From: Setophaga petechia
Lineage: Eukaryota > Chordata > Aves > Passeriformes > Parulidae
DNA: 64,000 nt
NCBI GenBank assembly: GCA_024362935.1
Contig: JANCRA010000007.1
Span: forward strand, 6,388,503 to 6,452,502
Direction: 5' to 3'
Shown here: positions 47,538-60,716 of the stretch, piece by piece
Position numbering within the stretch: position 1 is the first letter of the stretch
How the letters are laid out: every line of letters starts with the position of its first letter
Notes under the pieces: generated by a model
Told to the model about the DNA's origin: nothing
Database searches by the model: none
What the model saw: only the letters and a program-made list of their open reading frames with translations
Program-made: the position numbers and the translations under genes

Positions 47538-49605
47538 ACAAGGGTTGGAGTCAAGACAATGAAGTTCACACAGCAGGGAGAAGAGTGGAGTCCTGCAGAA
47601 GCTGAAGCTGAGAAGCCAGCTGAGTTTGGATGAAAGAAACAAGGACAATTCAACCACAACTGTGCTGCTGCACTCATGTGGAAGAGAAGAAAAGATAATA
47701 AAATAATGGTTGTGAGAGAGGTAAGAGTGACTGGAAAGGCTGGTGAGTGCCACCTGCAGTGACAGCCACTGGGAGATGAAAGCAGCAGCATTTCAGGAAG
47801 ATTTTGCCTGGGCTAATGATGTAATTTTAGCTCCTAATAAATATTTAAATTAGGGTAATTTTCAATAACTCCAGCAAGGTAAACCCACAGCAATTGAGAT
47901 TTCCACTCCTCAGTTTTTTTGCCTCAGCCTTACTTTCCTTTCTCCTGCTTTTCTGTTGCCCTTTAGTTTCTCTCTTGTGCCTCACTACCCTTCATCAGCT
48001 TCTACACAATCCAGTCAAAACACCAACCACCACCACAACCTCTGGGCAGAACATCAGCTTCCAAACCCATTCAATTTGTTTTAAATTCTAGAAAACTGGG
48101 AGTTGCCAAGTTTCCCTTCATTAGAGGGACCTTACCCCAGCATCCTCCTGAGTGCTGCAAACATCCTGCAAAGAGTTCCCCAAACCAGACTTGTTCTGAA
48201 ACACTCTGTTCTGCAGCTGGAGAGGGAATAGAGAGATTTACAACAACCATAAACACATCTTTGAAAGGCTGTTTTACTTGTGACCTGTGACAGTTCAGAG
48301 ACACTTGCTGCGCCTGTGGTGTTGGGTCCAGGAAAATAAATTGAATCTAGTTTGTGGATGAAGCTGTAGGTGGCAAGTACAAAAGCAGAAAGGATCAGGA
48401 AAGGAAGAGAATCTGGTAAATTGGGTAAATACAGGGTTGACTGTGGGAGTTCATGGCTTAAATAAATGCTGAGACATCCTGGACAAACAGAACAACCCAC
48501 ATCTGGAAACAGATGTGTTTGCTTAACAAAATATCAATGCTGTAAAATGCCTTGAAAATTTATTGATTTTTTGCAGAAAACAAGCAATAATACCCAATTC
48601 CTCTATTTTCATTTGGATTTCATATTGACAGATGAACTTTCTGTGTGCTTTAGCAAGTGAAAATGGATAAGACACTTTCTTGTGCAAACCATATGAATTT
48701 ATCTCTTCACTCAGTCTGAAGTAACTCCAACCCTGTAAAAATACAGCAAAATATCAAGAAAGTTAATTTTTTTTTTAAGAGTACATTTATTCTGTGGACA
48801 GTAAATATTGAGACTCAGCAGAATATGAGGTTTCTTTCCTTGACTTAAAAAACTGTTTTCTGTAGCTTCAGGGCTGCCAGGTCACAAGGCACCTTGTACT
48901 GCAGGACAGATGGACAAACCCACAGTGCTCACTCCCTGCCCTGCCCAACATCTGAGCAGGAGGAAGAACAAAACTGAAAGGTTGGGAAGCAAACCCAAGG
49001 TTAAACCAAGTATGAGTTCAAAATGCAACTGCAATAAACAGTGCAGATGTGTGGCCCCATACTCAGAATTCTCTTTATTCCCTTCAAAAGATGATTAATA
49101 TTTACTTAATTTGTATGGTTAGTTATGAAGTGAAGGGACAGCATGGCTTCAGCCACTGTCCTCGTTTAACTCCAGCCAAAGCCCCCCACAGCCACCCACT
49201 CCTCATCCCAGGACAGCAGGGCCTCATCCCATGCAATGGGGACTTGGGAAGACAAATGGCATCACTTAGAACTTCCCCCCTTTCTCCTTGTCTCCCCCAC
49301 TTTGCATGCTGAGCACGATGTCCCATTGTCTGGAGCATCCCTTGGGTCAGCTGGGGACACCTGTCCTGGCCATGTCCCCTGCCCTGCATGGCTGGATGAG
49401 GGGCAGGAAAGGCCTTGGCTCTGTGCAAGCTCAGCAAGAGCAGAAACACCTCTGTGCTGTCAGCCCTGAGCTCAGCACAAACACAAACTCAGCCCACACC
49501 AGCCACAGGGAAGAAAAAGAGCCCTACCCCAGCCAAAAGCAGCACAGGAGACAGCTCAAAAACAACTTCTTCTGGATTTATTCTCCCTCCAATGGGAACA
49601 CTGAG
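47538..49605. other. Unique sequence, nothing recognised
   Basis: No gene or confident repeat. 49140-49300 is GC-richer and might be remnant repeat sequence, but I cannot name it. The 152-codon frame at 49288-49746 runs into the LTR that starts at 49606 and is not a gene. Confidence 0.4.
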
Positions 49606-49940
49606 TGTGACATGGCTGTCTTCAGCCACTGTAGTAATTACAGATCCTCTGAACAGACAGAGACATTGTTCTCCCAGGAAAATCCTGGCAAGGTGTGGGA
49701 AACTCAGAGGGAAGAATTCAAACAATTATTATCTCTCTTTCTGTAACCATTGTTTATAGATATGGTTCTCTAGAGTGTGCTACTCATAGTTCACCAAGAG
49801 TGTGAGAGAAGGTTCCTAAAGGCCAATCAGGTCTTAGATCCACCATTGCTTCTGTAAGAACTGTGGATTTCTAATAATAAAGTGTCTTTTCATGCCTTCT
49901 GAGGATGGAGTCTCTGTAACACCTTTGCCTGTCCCCAGCA
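49606..49940 (+). mobile_element. Solo LTR, songbird ERV type
   Basis: Begins TGTGACATGGCTGTCTTCAG and probably ends at GTCCCCAGCA (about 335 bp). It contains AATAAA at 49876-49881 followed by GCCTTCTGAGGATGGAGTC. Layout parallels the LTRs at 44.5 and 50.8 kb: TGTG start, a CAATTATTATCTC-like middle, the same 3' motif. No target-site duplication was found, so the ends carry some doubt. Confidence 0.75.
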
Positions 49941-50754
49941 CCCCTTTGATGAGGAACTGTGAGATCTCCTTTTCCCTCTGCAAGCCAGAGAACCCCAGTG
50001 TGAGCATCTTTTCTCATTCAAGGGGATCCTACTTCTGTGATCACAGAGAGCTGTAAAGCTCACAGAAATATGAGCCATGGATTCCTAGTGCCTGGATAAC
50101 ACAGAGGAAAAGAGCTCTGACACTCTTTTGGTATCTAACTTCACTTTCCCACACTGGCTGGAACAACTGACACAAAATAAACTTTCAAATGTGCATAAAG
50201 AGCATGGCAAGACTCTGACATATCCATCTCTGCTGCCCAATAAGGTTCCAAACCAGCTCACATACTGCACAAGCTTATTTAAATAATGATTACAATGTGA
50301 TCAGAATGAATTTGGAAGCCATGGAGTTCCCAGGGCTCACCTCAAGAACAAGGACCACCCCTCAAGGGCTTTCTGCTGGGCAATCCTTGGAGCTGGGACA
50401 TCTTCAGGATGTCAGGAACCAGGCAGTGGAACTCTGAATAAAGCAACAATTACTATCACTGAAGATCATTATTTTGTGTATAACCCAACTACAAAACTCG
50501 CATCATCCTATAGAAACTCTTATAAACGTAGTTACCATTTCTCTTTAGAATATTTAGGGGAGTATTTCAGATGACCCTGTTTCTTCTACTTGCTCAGACA
50601 GTCACTGATTAGAGAGAATTCCTGGGCTAAACTATATTTGTCTACTATCATGCTTCTAAACTAATCCTCTAAGTATTTTATAAATATGAAAAGAAATTGA
50701 AGCAATCAGTTGGCATAGTTTTGGAAAACAATGAGAAAAGGCATGAGGCTGTGG
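49941..50754. other. Sequence between two LTRs
   Basis: About 800 bp with no retroviral coding remnant, so the two flanking LTRs are unlikely to be one provirus. A splice-like pair on the minus strand around 50341-50433 has stops in all frames. Confidence 0.45.
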
Positions 50755-51137
50755 TGCCACAGACACATTTTATGAAAAATCCTTTCTTTAGTATTTTTTC
50801 TTCTGAGAAGCTGAGAGGCCTCAGGAACAAAATGCAAACAATGATTATCTGCTGCTGTGGAATGCAACAGGTGGATCTGTGATTGGTCTCATAGTTATTT
50901 CTAATTAATGTCCAATCACAGTCAGCTGGCTCAGACTCTCTGTCTAAGCCACAAGCCTTTGTTATAATTCTTTCCTATTCTATTCTTAGCCAGCCCTCTG
51001 ATGAAATCCTTTCTTCTATTCTTTTGGTATAGTTTTAATATAATATATATCATAAAATAATAAATCAAGCCTCCTGAAACATGGAGTCAGATCCTTGTCT
51101 TTTCCCTCATCCTGGGACCCCTGTGAACACCTTCACA
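50755..51137 (+). mobile_element. Solo LTR with perfect 7-bp flanking direct repeat
   Basis: Runs from TGCCACAGACACATTTTATG to GTGAACACCTTCACA, 383 bp with TG...CA ends. GCTGTGG stands immediately before it (50748-50754) and immediately after it (51138-51144). AATAAA is at 51059-51064, followed by GCCTCCTGAAACATGGAGTC. I recognise this as an abundant songbird LTR. A perfect duplication with no internal sequence indicates a solo LTR left by recombination between the two LTRs of a provirus. Confidence 0.88.
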
Positions 51138-53692
51138 GCTGTGGTAAATTTTTACTTATGGTTTGCTTAGTAAAGAACATAAAATATAAAGCTCCAAATT
51201 TTATCTCTTGTGGTCACAGACCATTGCAATAAACTTATGTTTTTCTTACACCTTCTGTCTGTTTCAGACACAGCTTCAGTTCTTTCTGTACCATCCCCAG
51301 ATCCAAGCCTTTAGATTCTATGATTTAGATAGCCATTAATTTTTTTAAAATGTATTTACTTTTAAAATAGTGTAACAAAAATATTTTATATCACCTGTCA
51401 AAAGATATGCAAGTTAGATATGTTTTTCTCTTCTCCTTTAAATCAATTCACTAAAAGGTTAATATTCTTAGTAGCAGTTCTTGGTAAGAACAGCTCTATT
51501 GTACGTGAAAAAATGAATTGTTTCAACCCTTTCTAGTAATAGCTTACCAAGAGAATTGGTTTCCATGTGTGTTTGCATTTCCAAGAGTTTCCAAATCCAC
51601 TTTTCTACTAAAAGAAAAAAATACAAGTGCAGGAGAGAAAGTGAGAGAGCAGGTACAGACTTTAGAGCTCAGCAAAATCGAGTTCCCCACACAGCAGGTT
51701 TTTGTTCTCCATATTCTCCAAGGGGGAGCTGATCGGTGTTTGTCAGTCTCTGAGATCTGTAGCTGTCAAGGAAAAGGGAGAAAATTGAGTTACCATGGGG
51801 ATGGAAGGTGGTTTGTACAGACAGAGAAAGCTTGGACAGAGCTGTCAGCACCTCAGGTGTGACCCAAGCCAGCAGTTGTGCTGCATTTCAAGCCCAGACT
51901 GGACAATTCCACCCTCAGGCACAGCCCAGCTCCACAGCTGTGCATTGCCTGCCCTGTGCCACCCCCGTGCAGCCACAGCCACAGCCACTGTCCTGGGGCA
52001 CGGCAGGGACAAGGTGACAGGGACTCACAGCACTGCCTCCCTCCTGGGAGGGGGCTCCAACAGCAGCAGCCTCAGAGGGGCTGCTTAGGCTCTATTTTGC
52101 AAATCACAGAGATGCCTCAAATCAAAAAAACACAGAAATGCAAGAGCTGTGCTTAGCATGTCAGGAAAAGTATGGGCAGAGCACCCCTGGGACAGACCCT
52201 GGGGGCTGTGTGTGACAGACCAAGGTTATCACTCACTCCATTTTATTCACACACCAAATAAATCCCATAGTTATCTTTACCAGATTAAAACACACAAACA
52301 CACAAAGCTCCAATAGATAAAGAGCTCTTTCATGTGCCAGCTCAGATAATTATTCTTTTCAAAATCTGAAATGTCGTTTATGTCCTGGATGAAATAACTT
52401 TTAATGTATTGCATTTAGAATAATCCTTTCACTGTACTACATGGCAGCTCACAATATCATCTGCACTTTCTTTATTCAGTAAACTTTGATGCATTTTCCA
52501 CAATGCTCCCTCAAGCACACACAAAAAAACCCTAAGATCCAGAGCCCATCTTAGTGCAAAATGTTCATCAGTTGCAAAGAAAAAAATTAGCAATAAATAT
52601 TTATACCTCTGCTGTGGATTCAGAACAGATCATATTAAATACCAACGGATTCCACATTCATAAATGTAACAGAAAAGCCACATTAAACTTGCAAACTGGA
52701 AAAGCAGTCCCTCAGCTGCAGCCAGCCTTTCAGAAATGGGAAGGACTTTTAGGAGACAGATGCAGCAGAGACTTTGACCTCTGTGTCTCTCTGCTGGAAG
52801 GAATGGATGCAATAGCTAAGAAAAAAATAATTGAAACTTTGGAAATATTTGACAACAAAAATATAAATCCTTCATGGGGAAATTGTTTTTCTCTCTGTGA
52901 AAAACACAAACTGTTCAGGACACCAGTGATCACATAAGCCTGTCACTGGATAAACTCCCATCTCTGGCAGGATGATGAATTCCTGTCTCGTCCCTTGTTC
53001 AGCTGCTTCTTGGTAAACAACCTGAGATTCCAGCTGCTGAAGGCCCAAGCAGGAGGCATCAGGGCATCTCTAACATCCCTGCAGAGCCCTCACCCCTGTG
53101 GACTGTGCCCAGGATGTGTCCCCACTAAAGCTGAGGCACCCCTTGCTGTTCTGTCACAGCCTTGGCTGTCACTGGCCATCCCCTTGTCACCAACACAGTC
53201 ATGTTCCCTGAGGTAATAAATTTATTGTGGCAGTAAACGAGCAAAGAAACCTTTCCAGCAAACTCTTTCATTTTTTATGAACAGAGGCAGAGCCATCTCC
53301 ACTGTTATATTTAATTAAAACATCACTTTGCCAGAGCTTTCTTTGCAACTTTAAGACAGAACAATACAACCACTATTTAATAAAGCTGAAAGAGTGACAG
53401 CACTGAGAGGTGTCTGGGAAAAGAGGGTCTGCTGGAAAAGACATGAGAAGCAGGAGCAAAAGGGATATAAAATACACTGAGGTTATAAGAAATGAAAAGG
53501 GAATTTAATATTACCATATGATAAACTGAACCTATATTTATTCAAATCTGATTTGAGTTGGTCACTCCCCCTTTGACAAGACAGAGTTATATTTAATTTC
53601 AGCTTTTTAGAGCCTGTGTCATCTCCCACTCTGTTATGCTGAAGCAAAGCTCAGTAATGTACAGTTGAGTATCTCACTGCCTTTCCTGGGAA
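51138..53692. other. Unique sequence, nothing recognised
   Basis: No repeat or confident gene. A 127-codon frame at 52554-52937 has mixed, protein-like composition, but two minus-strand frames lie opposite it and it resembles no family I know. Confidence 0.4.
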
Positions 53693-53910
53693 GTTTTAGG
53701 CTGGGAATCAGGGAAAAGTTCTTTCCCCAGAGGGTGCTGGCACTGCCCAGGCTCCCCAGGGAATGGGCACAGCCCCGAGGCTGCCAGAGCTCCAGGGGCA
53801 TTTGGACAATGCTCTCAGGGATGCACAGGGTGGCATTGCTGGGGCCAGGATTTGGACTGGATGATCCCAGTGGGTCCCTTCTGGCTCAGGATATTCTGGT
53901 TTTCTGTGAC
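53693..53910 (+). mobile_element. CR1 LINE 3' fragment
   Basis: AGTTTTAGGCTGGGAATCAG, then CTTTCCCCAGAGGGTGCTGG, CACTGCCCAGGCTCCCCAGG, CATTTGGACAATGCTCTCAG and ACTGGATGATCCCAGTGGGT are a forward CR1 tail of a different subfamily from those at 2.6, 32 and 57 kb. The end ATATTCTGGTTTTCTGTGAC keeps a degraded terminal repeat. Confidence 0.85.
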
Positions 53911-56900
53911 ACATCCAAAGTTCTCATGGTAGGGAGCAATGACAGGTAACTGACCCCCATCCTTCTCCCCACCCTGCCAGCAGCAGGACAGCCAGGACCT
54001 ACAGAGCACCTGAGCACCTGCCAAGCCACAGAAATCATCCTGCTTCAGTAAAAGGTACCTTGCAGTGAGATATTTGTGAGGAATGCAAAAGTGAGCACAG
54101 CTCTGCTAGCCTAAAACACAGCACTGCTGCACTGACAATCAATCACCCAGCAGAAATCCTGGGCTACAGCCTGGGGAGGAGGGGGGCTGCCACTGCCTCT
54201 GCATTCCCACGTGGATACCCATGTCTTGGCTGGGAAAACAGGAATCCACCACAGGAATCAACAGGAATCCAGCACCTCATCCAATCATTTCATTTCCTGT
54301 GCTAGAACCCAGGGTGGTTGGCCTCCTCCAGCCCTGGGGACAGAGCCAGGACCACGGGCTGGAGTGACCTGCAAAGGAGCCAAGAAAATCCTGCCCTTGG
54401 AATGCTCTGCTCCATCAAATCAACCCCACCTGACAAATAAGTGACCAGTTGCTCTGGGAGACTGAGGAGAGGTTCAGCACACAATGGGGGTGAAATGAAA
54501 AGCTTGAGGAGAGGTTGTCTTGGCAACATTGTCTGATTCATATTTAATGATAAAATCACTCTCCAAAGCTAATGTAAAGTGGATGCCAGAGATAAGGAAA
54601 AAAAGAAATATAGGCACTCATAACATCTTCATAGAAGAAAGCTCTGCCTTCTGTCATTTGCCTGAATTGTATTGGGACTGCTTGGTAGAGTTTCCTCTGT
54701 TCATTGCAAAACACTCTTTTTATAGAAACTGATAAGGCAAATAAATAAGTCTGGAAAAACACAGCTCAAGCTCCTCCAAGACACCATGTAAAACAGCACA
54801 GTGCCTCAATATCCAAAGTACCACCTTGCTTTTTACATACATTAACACACGAGAAGACAGCCATGACACTGCTGCACAGAAATCTTCTCACTATCAATTG
54901 GAGCAGGCACCTCATCAAACAGAGACTGGCAAAGATTTGTCACTTTTTATATCCTTAACTGCTCTTTGTACAGTGATTGATTTTAAGGGCCCTAAGTTTT
55001 GTGTGATTTCTTCAGGCAGGAGTCTCATTAGCCCAGGGTCTGACGAGATGGGCAGGAAAAGCCATGAAATGCTGACAGGGAGCTGGCACAGCCCAGGACA
55101 GAGTGACAATGTCCCAGTGCTCCCTGCTGCACCTCACCAGGTGTCTGGGCAGCTCACCCAGGTGCTGCCTTCCAGCTGTAATCTCTTAGGACAGAAATTC
55201 CAGTTATTAATCACGTTCAAGAAATTACTTTGTTGCTAAAATGCTCTACCTCTCATTTAATAAGAGTTCTACCTTAGAAGAATCTAGGCACTGCCTGATT
55301 TTGCATTCTTTCTGTGCTTCTGCCAGGATAATGAGACCAGAGCTAAACTGGCAGCTCCCAGATTATTTGTCTCTTTTGCAAGTAGTTTAACACCAGAAGA
55401 AAAGAGAAAGGGGGAAAAAAAAAGGCAGCAAACCCTACATTTTTTTACATTTCCTTTCCTTCTGTTTTGCTTTAATAGATCATTGCACTCAGCCTAAAAT
55501 TCCACATGAAACCAATTCCAGCAGGAAATAAAAACATTTACAAGGTTTTGCTGTGCCCTTTCAATCTCTCTTCTCAAAGGCTTCAGGACCCAGTGAGGTT
55601 GGTGGGTTCCATCCCCAGGGCTCCTCAGATGTTCCCTTTTCTAGCCTGGCCTGTGCTGTAAAGGGCTCAGTGCCTCCCTGCCACCTCTGATCTCCCTGAC
55701 CTTCCCCCACCTTGTCCCCAGCCAAGAACAACTCTGATTATCATTTTCTCCAGGCCATCAGCTCTAAGTAGCTTCAGACACTCCCAGCTTTTTGTACCCT
55801 GACAGCCTCTGCTGCTCCTGCCTAATTGCAACTTCCTCCATCCACCCTTCTCTCATCTCCATTTTCCTCCTGAACAGCCTCTTGAGGCAACTGCTGCTCA
55901 AGTTGGAAGAATTCAGGTAAATTGCTGCAGAAGATTGATTTAAACACAGGTGATATCTTCATCACATCTCCCAGCCTGTGAATAATAGACATCCCTTAAT
56001 TCCCCTCCTAATAACCATTCCTCACTGCAGAGAGCCTCGGTGATCCCTCACTCCCAGGCTCAGCTCAGCACTACAGAAATGCCATTTTTCTATCAGCCAC
56101 TCAGCACACTTTCAAAGGAAACCTTTAGAGTAATTTCACCATTTCGACTTGAATTTCTTTTTTATTAGCTATTTTACAGCTCCAGTTCTGGCTTGTAGCA
56201 CTGCTCTGCTCCCAGATGGCACAATCCTTCCCTTGCCAAGGACAAGGCTGACACGTTTGGGAAGGCAGGGTTTTCTTAACAGGAACAAAGAGGTGGCAGA
56301 GCAGGAGGATGCAACAATTACATTTAACTGGCTGGCAATAAAGGATGGTCTCAAATACCTGCTGTTAATGCACATCCAAGTCTCAGCTACAGCTGAAAAG
56401 AAAGGGGGACAAAGAAAAAATTTCAAAAGGGCAAACCCTGAAAGTTTTATCTGAGCCTGATGTAAGTGATAAAGTGGAAAGGTAATTACCTATTAACATC
56501 AGCAAAAATAGGGGATCTGGGGCCAGAACAGTTCAGCCTTGAAGAAGTGAAAAGACTGGGAAAGTTACACAGAAAGAATCAGCAGCAAAGAAAAGTTCCT
56601 TTTGAATATATTTCAGAGCTAACAGCGCTGGTTTAGCTGCAGGGACATGAAGCCAACTAGGTAGGTATAAAATAGATTGTAGGTTTTTTCATCTTGCCTC
56701 AGGAATGTAAATAACACATAAAAAAATCACTTACTTACATATTAATGATGTCCTTTACAGAAGGGACAATATCTACCAGTCATTTTCCTCAACAATTGGG
56801 CTGTGTGCTCCCAGCATCAGGGCTCCTCACTGGGCACTCATCCCCAACTCCTGCAGGCAGGACCCAGCCACAGGATCCCCTGCCGTGGCCTTTCCTCCTC

Positions 56901-57024
56901 CTTCACACTGAGAAAGGTTCTGTGAAGGGAAAGATTTGAGTCAGGAGTTCCTCAGGTGTTCGGATATTTAATTTTACAGATATGAGCCTAACAGGTCCCT
57001 CACAAGAGTTCTGGGAGGGCAGGG
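53911..57024. other. About 3.1 kb of unique sequence
   Basis: No gene or repeat recognised. The 137-codon frame at 54826-55239 and the 101-codon frame at 56149-56454 both have opposite-strand rivals and no family character. Confidence 0.45.
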
Positions 57025-57355
57025 TTTGCTCAGCCTGGAGAGGAGAAGAGTCCAGGGAGACCTTAGGGCACTGAAAGGAGCTCCAGGAGAGCTGGAGAGA
57101 GGGATGGGGACAAGGGATGGAGGGACAGGACACAGGGAATGGCTCCCAGTGCCAGAGGGCAGGGCTGGATGGGATATTGGGAATTAGGAATTGTTCCCTG
57201 GCAGGGTGGGCAGGCCCTGGCACAGGGTGCCCAGAGCAGCTGTGGCTGCCCCTGGATCCCTGGCAGTGCCCAAGGCCAGGCTGGAGCAGCCTGGGACAGT
57301 GGAAGGTGTCCTGGGTGGGCTTTAAGGCCCCTCCAACCCAAACCATTCTGGGACT
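57025..57355 (+). mobile_element. CR1 LINE 3' fragment with internal deletion
   Basis: Forward CR1 tail from TTTGCTCAGCCTGGAGAGGA through GGCTGGATGGGATATTGGGA, the GGATCCCTGGCAGTGCCCAA block and GACAGTGGAAGGTGTCC. It then jumps directly to TGGGTGGGCTTTAAGGCC, lacking the CTGCCATGGCAGGGGTGG-type segment present in sibling copies. It ends at AACCCAAACCATTCTGGGA. Frames of up to 147 codons over it are artefacts. Confidence 0.88.
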
Positions 57356-60300
57356 GCCTGATTCAATCTACAAATCAATGGGACTTCAGTGTATGTCCCA
57401 CAAAGCTGCATCTTCAGTACAGTGCTGTGGTGCAGCTTTGGGATTCAGTGCTGTCTTGGGGTGATTTTCTGATGGTGCTCCATTCCCTAATCATCTGCTT
57501 TATGCCCAGAAATGGCTGCTGGAGCTTTGAGCTCGGTCTGGAGTAGGATAATCCTTGGGCAGGATTTATTCAAAGACTCACCAGTCAGGCATGGGGGTTG
57601 GATGTAACTTTGTTGCTTTCTGTAGATTAATTTTTTCTACCTTAAACAAGAAATTTTCTTCTTTCCTTCCCCTGGCCTGGAGGCTGTACCAGGAATCCTT
57701 TCAGCAGCATTTTGGTTTTTTTTCTGGAACAGTTCAGCTTGGGTTTCACTCAGAGATCAGAACCACCAGGACTGTGGACCAGGAGCCCGCAGGGGGCTGC
57801 TTCAAGCCTGAGACCTTGGGGGAAAAAAAGAAAAAGCTGAACCCAACAGGAAAGGGCACCAAAATCCACCAGTTTCATCTGCTGTGAGGAGGAGACCAAC
57901 TCCAGAAGTTGAACAGGTTCACATCTGTTTTGCCTGAGCTGCTGTGTGAACTTTTTCCCTGAGACAAAAATTCAGCACCATTTTTGCCTTCCCGGCCAAG
58001 CAGCCAGGTGGGGCTGGGGGGGGGTAAAGTTCCAAAATTTCAATATATAGTATTTTTTTTTCAGTGCCTTTCAAGCACCATGCTTCGTTAATAAACAGGA
58101 TTTTTTCACTTTCACGCACTGGTATTCATTTCTCATTGGCAAAAGGGATTGCTGAAGCCCTTCTCCTTAGAGAAAACACTCATTCCAGAGCTTTTTTCTC
58201 CTAAAATTTGTCTTTAAACCAGGACAGCAGAGCTCAGTAAAACACAGAACTTTCATCCCGTTTAGGGGTTTTTAACCTGCTGTGATGAGCAGCTGTTTGC
58301 ACTTTCATTATGAAAAATGCTCATTTCTGACATTTTCCCCTTAAAGGATGGCTCCATCTCTCCATCCCCCTTCCCCTAGGCCCACTGAGGCAGAAGTGCA
58401 GCTCCACACGAGGGGATGGCTCAGTTCTCCTCTTTCCAGGGAGGAATCACCCTGCATTAGGAGAGAGGGGTTTTGCAGAGAGCTCAGCATTGGCAACAAA
58501 GCACTGATAGACAAAAGCTGCTAAATTGATATGACAGGAAATGTTTGTGGCTTTCGCAGACTCAGAAGTGAAAGACTGGAATTATGTTTTAAAAGACCCA
58601 GGCCAAAACACTCTTACATTTATCTGATAAAAGAGTCCATCATGGAGAAATCTATTTTCCTGATAGAGGCTGCAGTTTTGCAGGGCCATGAGAAAATCCT
58701 TCAACCAACAGCCTCGAAAAACCTTTGAAAACTGATCTGTGTTATTGAAGGATACATTGCTCTGCCTTCAGAGCCTTCCAAGCCCTTCAATGATGAAGGA
58801 ATCCCAAATAACCCCTGCAATCAAGGACCCAAAACTCAATCCAGTGGGCAAGGTTTATGTACTTTGTCCAAAGAGTGACTGCAGACAGGCTTCAGTATTG
58901 CTCTCCCCAGTTCCCTTCTACAAACAGAAATCACCTGATTTAAATTTTCCTAGGTTAAATGGAAATTATGCTAAGTTCTTCCTTCAAATCCTCCATTAAT
59001 CACCAACTTTCTCCTTGATTTTGGTGGAGTGGTGACATTAAACAGGTACAAAACAACACGTGCTGGACTCTCTGACAGGGTTAGAGAAGGGACCCAGGGG
59101 CAGCCCCAAGTGCCCTGGCCACTCTCCATGGCCCATCCAAAACCTCACAGCAATGGGGCATCACAAGGATTGGAAAAAACCCCTGGATTGCATTTATAGA
59201 ACTTAAAAGGATTGGCAATTTTCTTTCCAGAAATGAAAATATTTAGCTTGCTCAAAATGAGAATTCAAGAAATAAATCAAGCAGTCAAATGATGGACCAA
59301 ATTTGAAATTTTGCCAGAAAAATATTGGTTATAGTACCATAAAATTTCATAATAATGCCAGTATTCTGTGTATATGCACACATTTTCATTTTACAGAGCA
59401 TAAAATTACAGAAAAGGAGAAGTGCCACCAAGCAGCACTGTAAGCACTTACAGAAGTGTAAGCAAACATCACTGCCCAAGTTACACAGCCCCCATTTTTC
59501 TGTGAATACCTGGATGGGGTTTAGACCTTGGTTTTTATTTTATTTTCCCACAGTTGGACTGGGGAATCATTGCAGGTCCTTTCTACCTGAATAACTCTGT
59601 TCTATTTTTACTGACTTCTATCTCATGCTCTCTCTTTTCCTCTCCTGAATGACAACTGCTCTGGAATTTTTAGAAGAAACTCCACATTTGAAACAGATTT
59701 TGGGTGCAGAAATTGCTCTCAGTTATCCCAGAAGGAAATTGCTGAAGCAATGACAAACATCAAACACATCTGTGAATGTCCCATATTTGTATTCATCTCA
59801 CAAGCAGGTAAAAAAATCAGTAAGTAAAATCAAACTCTAAGCAATATCCTCACCAATATCTTCCAACAGGAAAAGGAGACTGATGTTCACTTAATTAATT
59901 TGTTATGTCTTGTGGATCTTAAACCACAAGTGATATTTCTGTTTCATTGTGTGCTTACCTGAACCAAGAATTAATCATCAACATAAGGCATGGAACTCAG
60001 TTTAAATGTTGTAAAGGCTTCAAGGTAGCAGGTTATTAAAAGTGAAAATAACTGCAACTGGGCAGATTAAAACACCAGCCTCATTCCCAGGGGAACATCC
60101 TTCAAAATATCAGCTGCCTTTGGAACTGAAAGATGCCAATGTCTATAAAATTTTGCTACAAATTAATCCAAGAGACAAACCAGGAGCTTATCAATGGTAT
60201 TAAAATATACATAAAACACTGCCCAGAGATATTTTATGAGGAAATGAACAGGATATGTTTTTATATATGCCAGCCTTATGATTTTTTGGTGTTTTTTCAG

Positions 60301-60639
60301 TATAATTATGCAATAAAAAAATAGGATACTTCCTCTTTAGCAGATTCATGAAACCAAAATGTATGAAACAAACCACTGCAATTCTAGCACTTTTCTGCCT
60401 GCTAAATATCATTTGTGAAAAATATTTGTCCAAATACTTTTCCTTTTGTAGATATTTTTATGCAACCTGTTAAACCAAACTATATTATAGATTGCTTAGA
60501 CTCAATTTCACAATTATAACTTGTGTATTACCAAAATAACAGGGTGAGAGAAAATGGCCTCAATTTGCACTTTTCTCCAGGCTGAACTGACATATGTTGG
60601 GATATTGTAGGATGTTATATCCAGTTCATGCTAATATAT
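57356..60639. other. About 3.3 kb of unique sequence
   Basis: No gene or repeat recognised. A run of 10 G occurs at about 58014-58023. Confidence 0.45.
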
Positions 60640-60716
60640 AAACTGTTTATATACATATATATATATACACATATATATAAAATATGTATATAAGTATATA
60701 TAATGTATAAAATATT
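60640..60716. repeat. TA-rich microsatellite
   Basis: Interrupted TATATA, TACACA and TATGTATA runs ending in ATGTATAAAATA, followed by a T run. Confidence 0.9.

Noticed and set aside
49606..51137. Provirus bounded by two LTRs
   Set aside because: The two LTRs differ in sequence and the 0.8 kb between them has no retroviral gene remnant. The right LTR also has its own perfect flanking duplication.
52554..52937. 127-codon frame with mixed composition
   Set aside because: No recognised family, no splice or start evidence, and competing minus-strand frames. Would need a translated search to revive.
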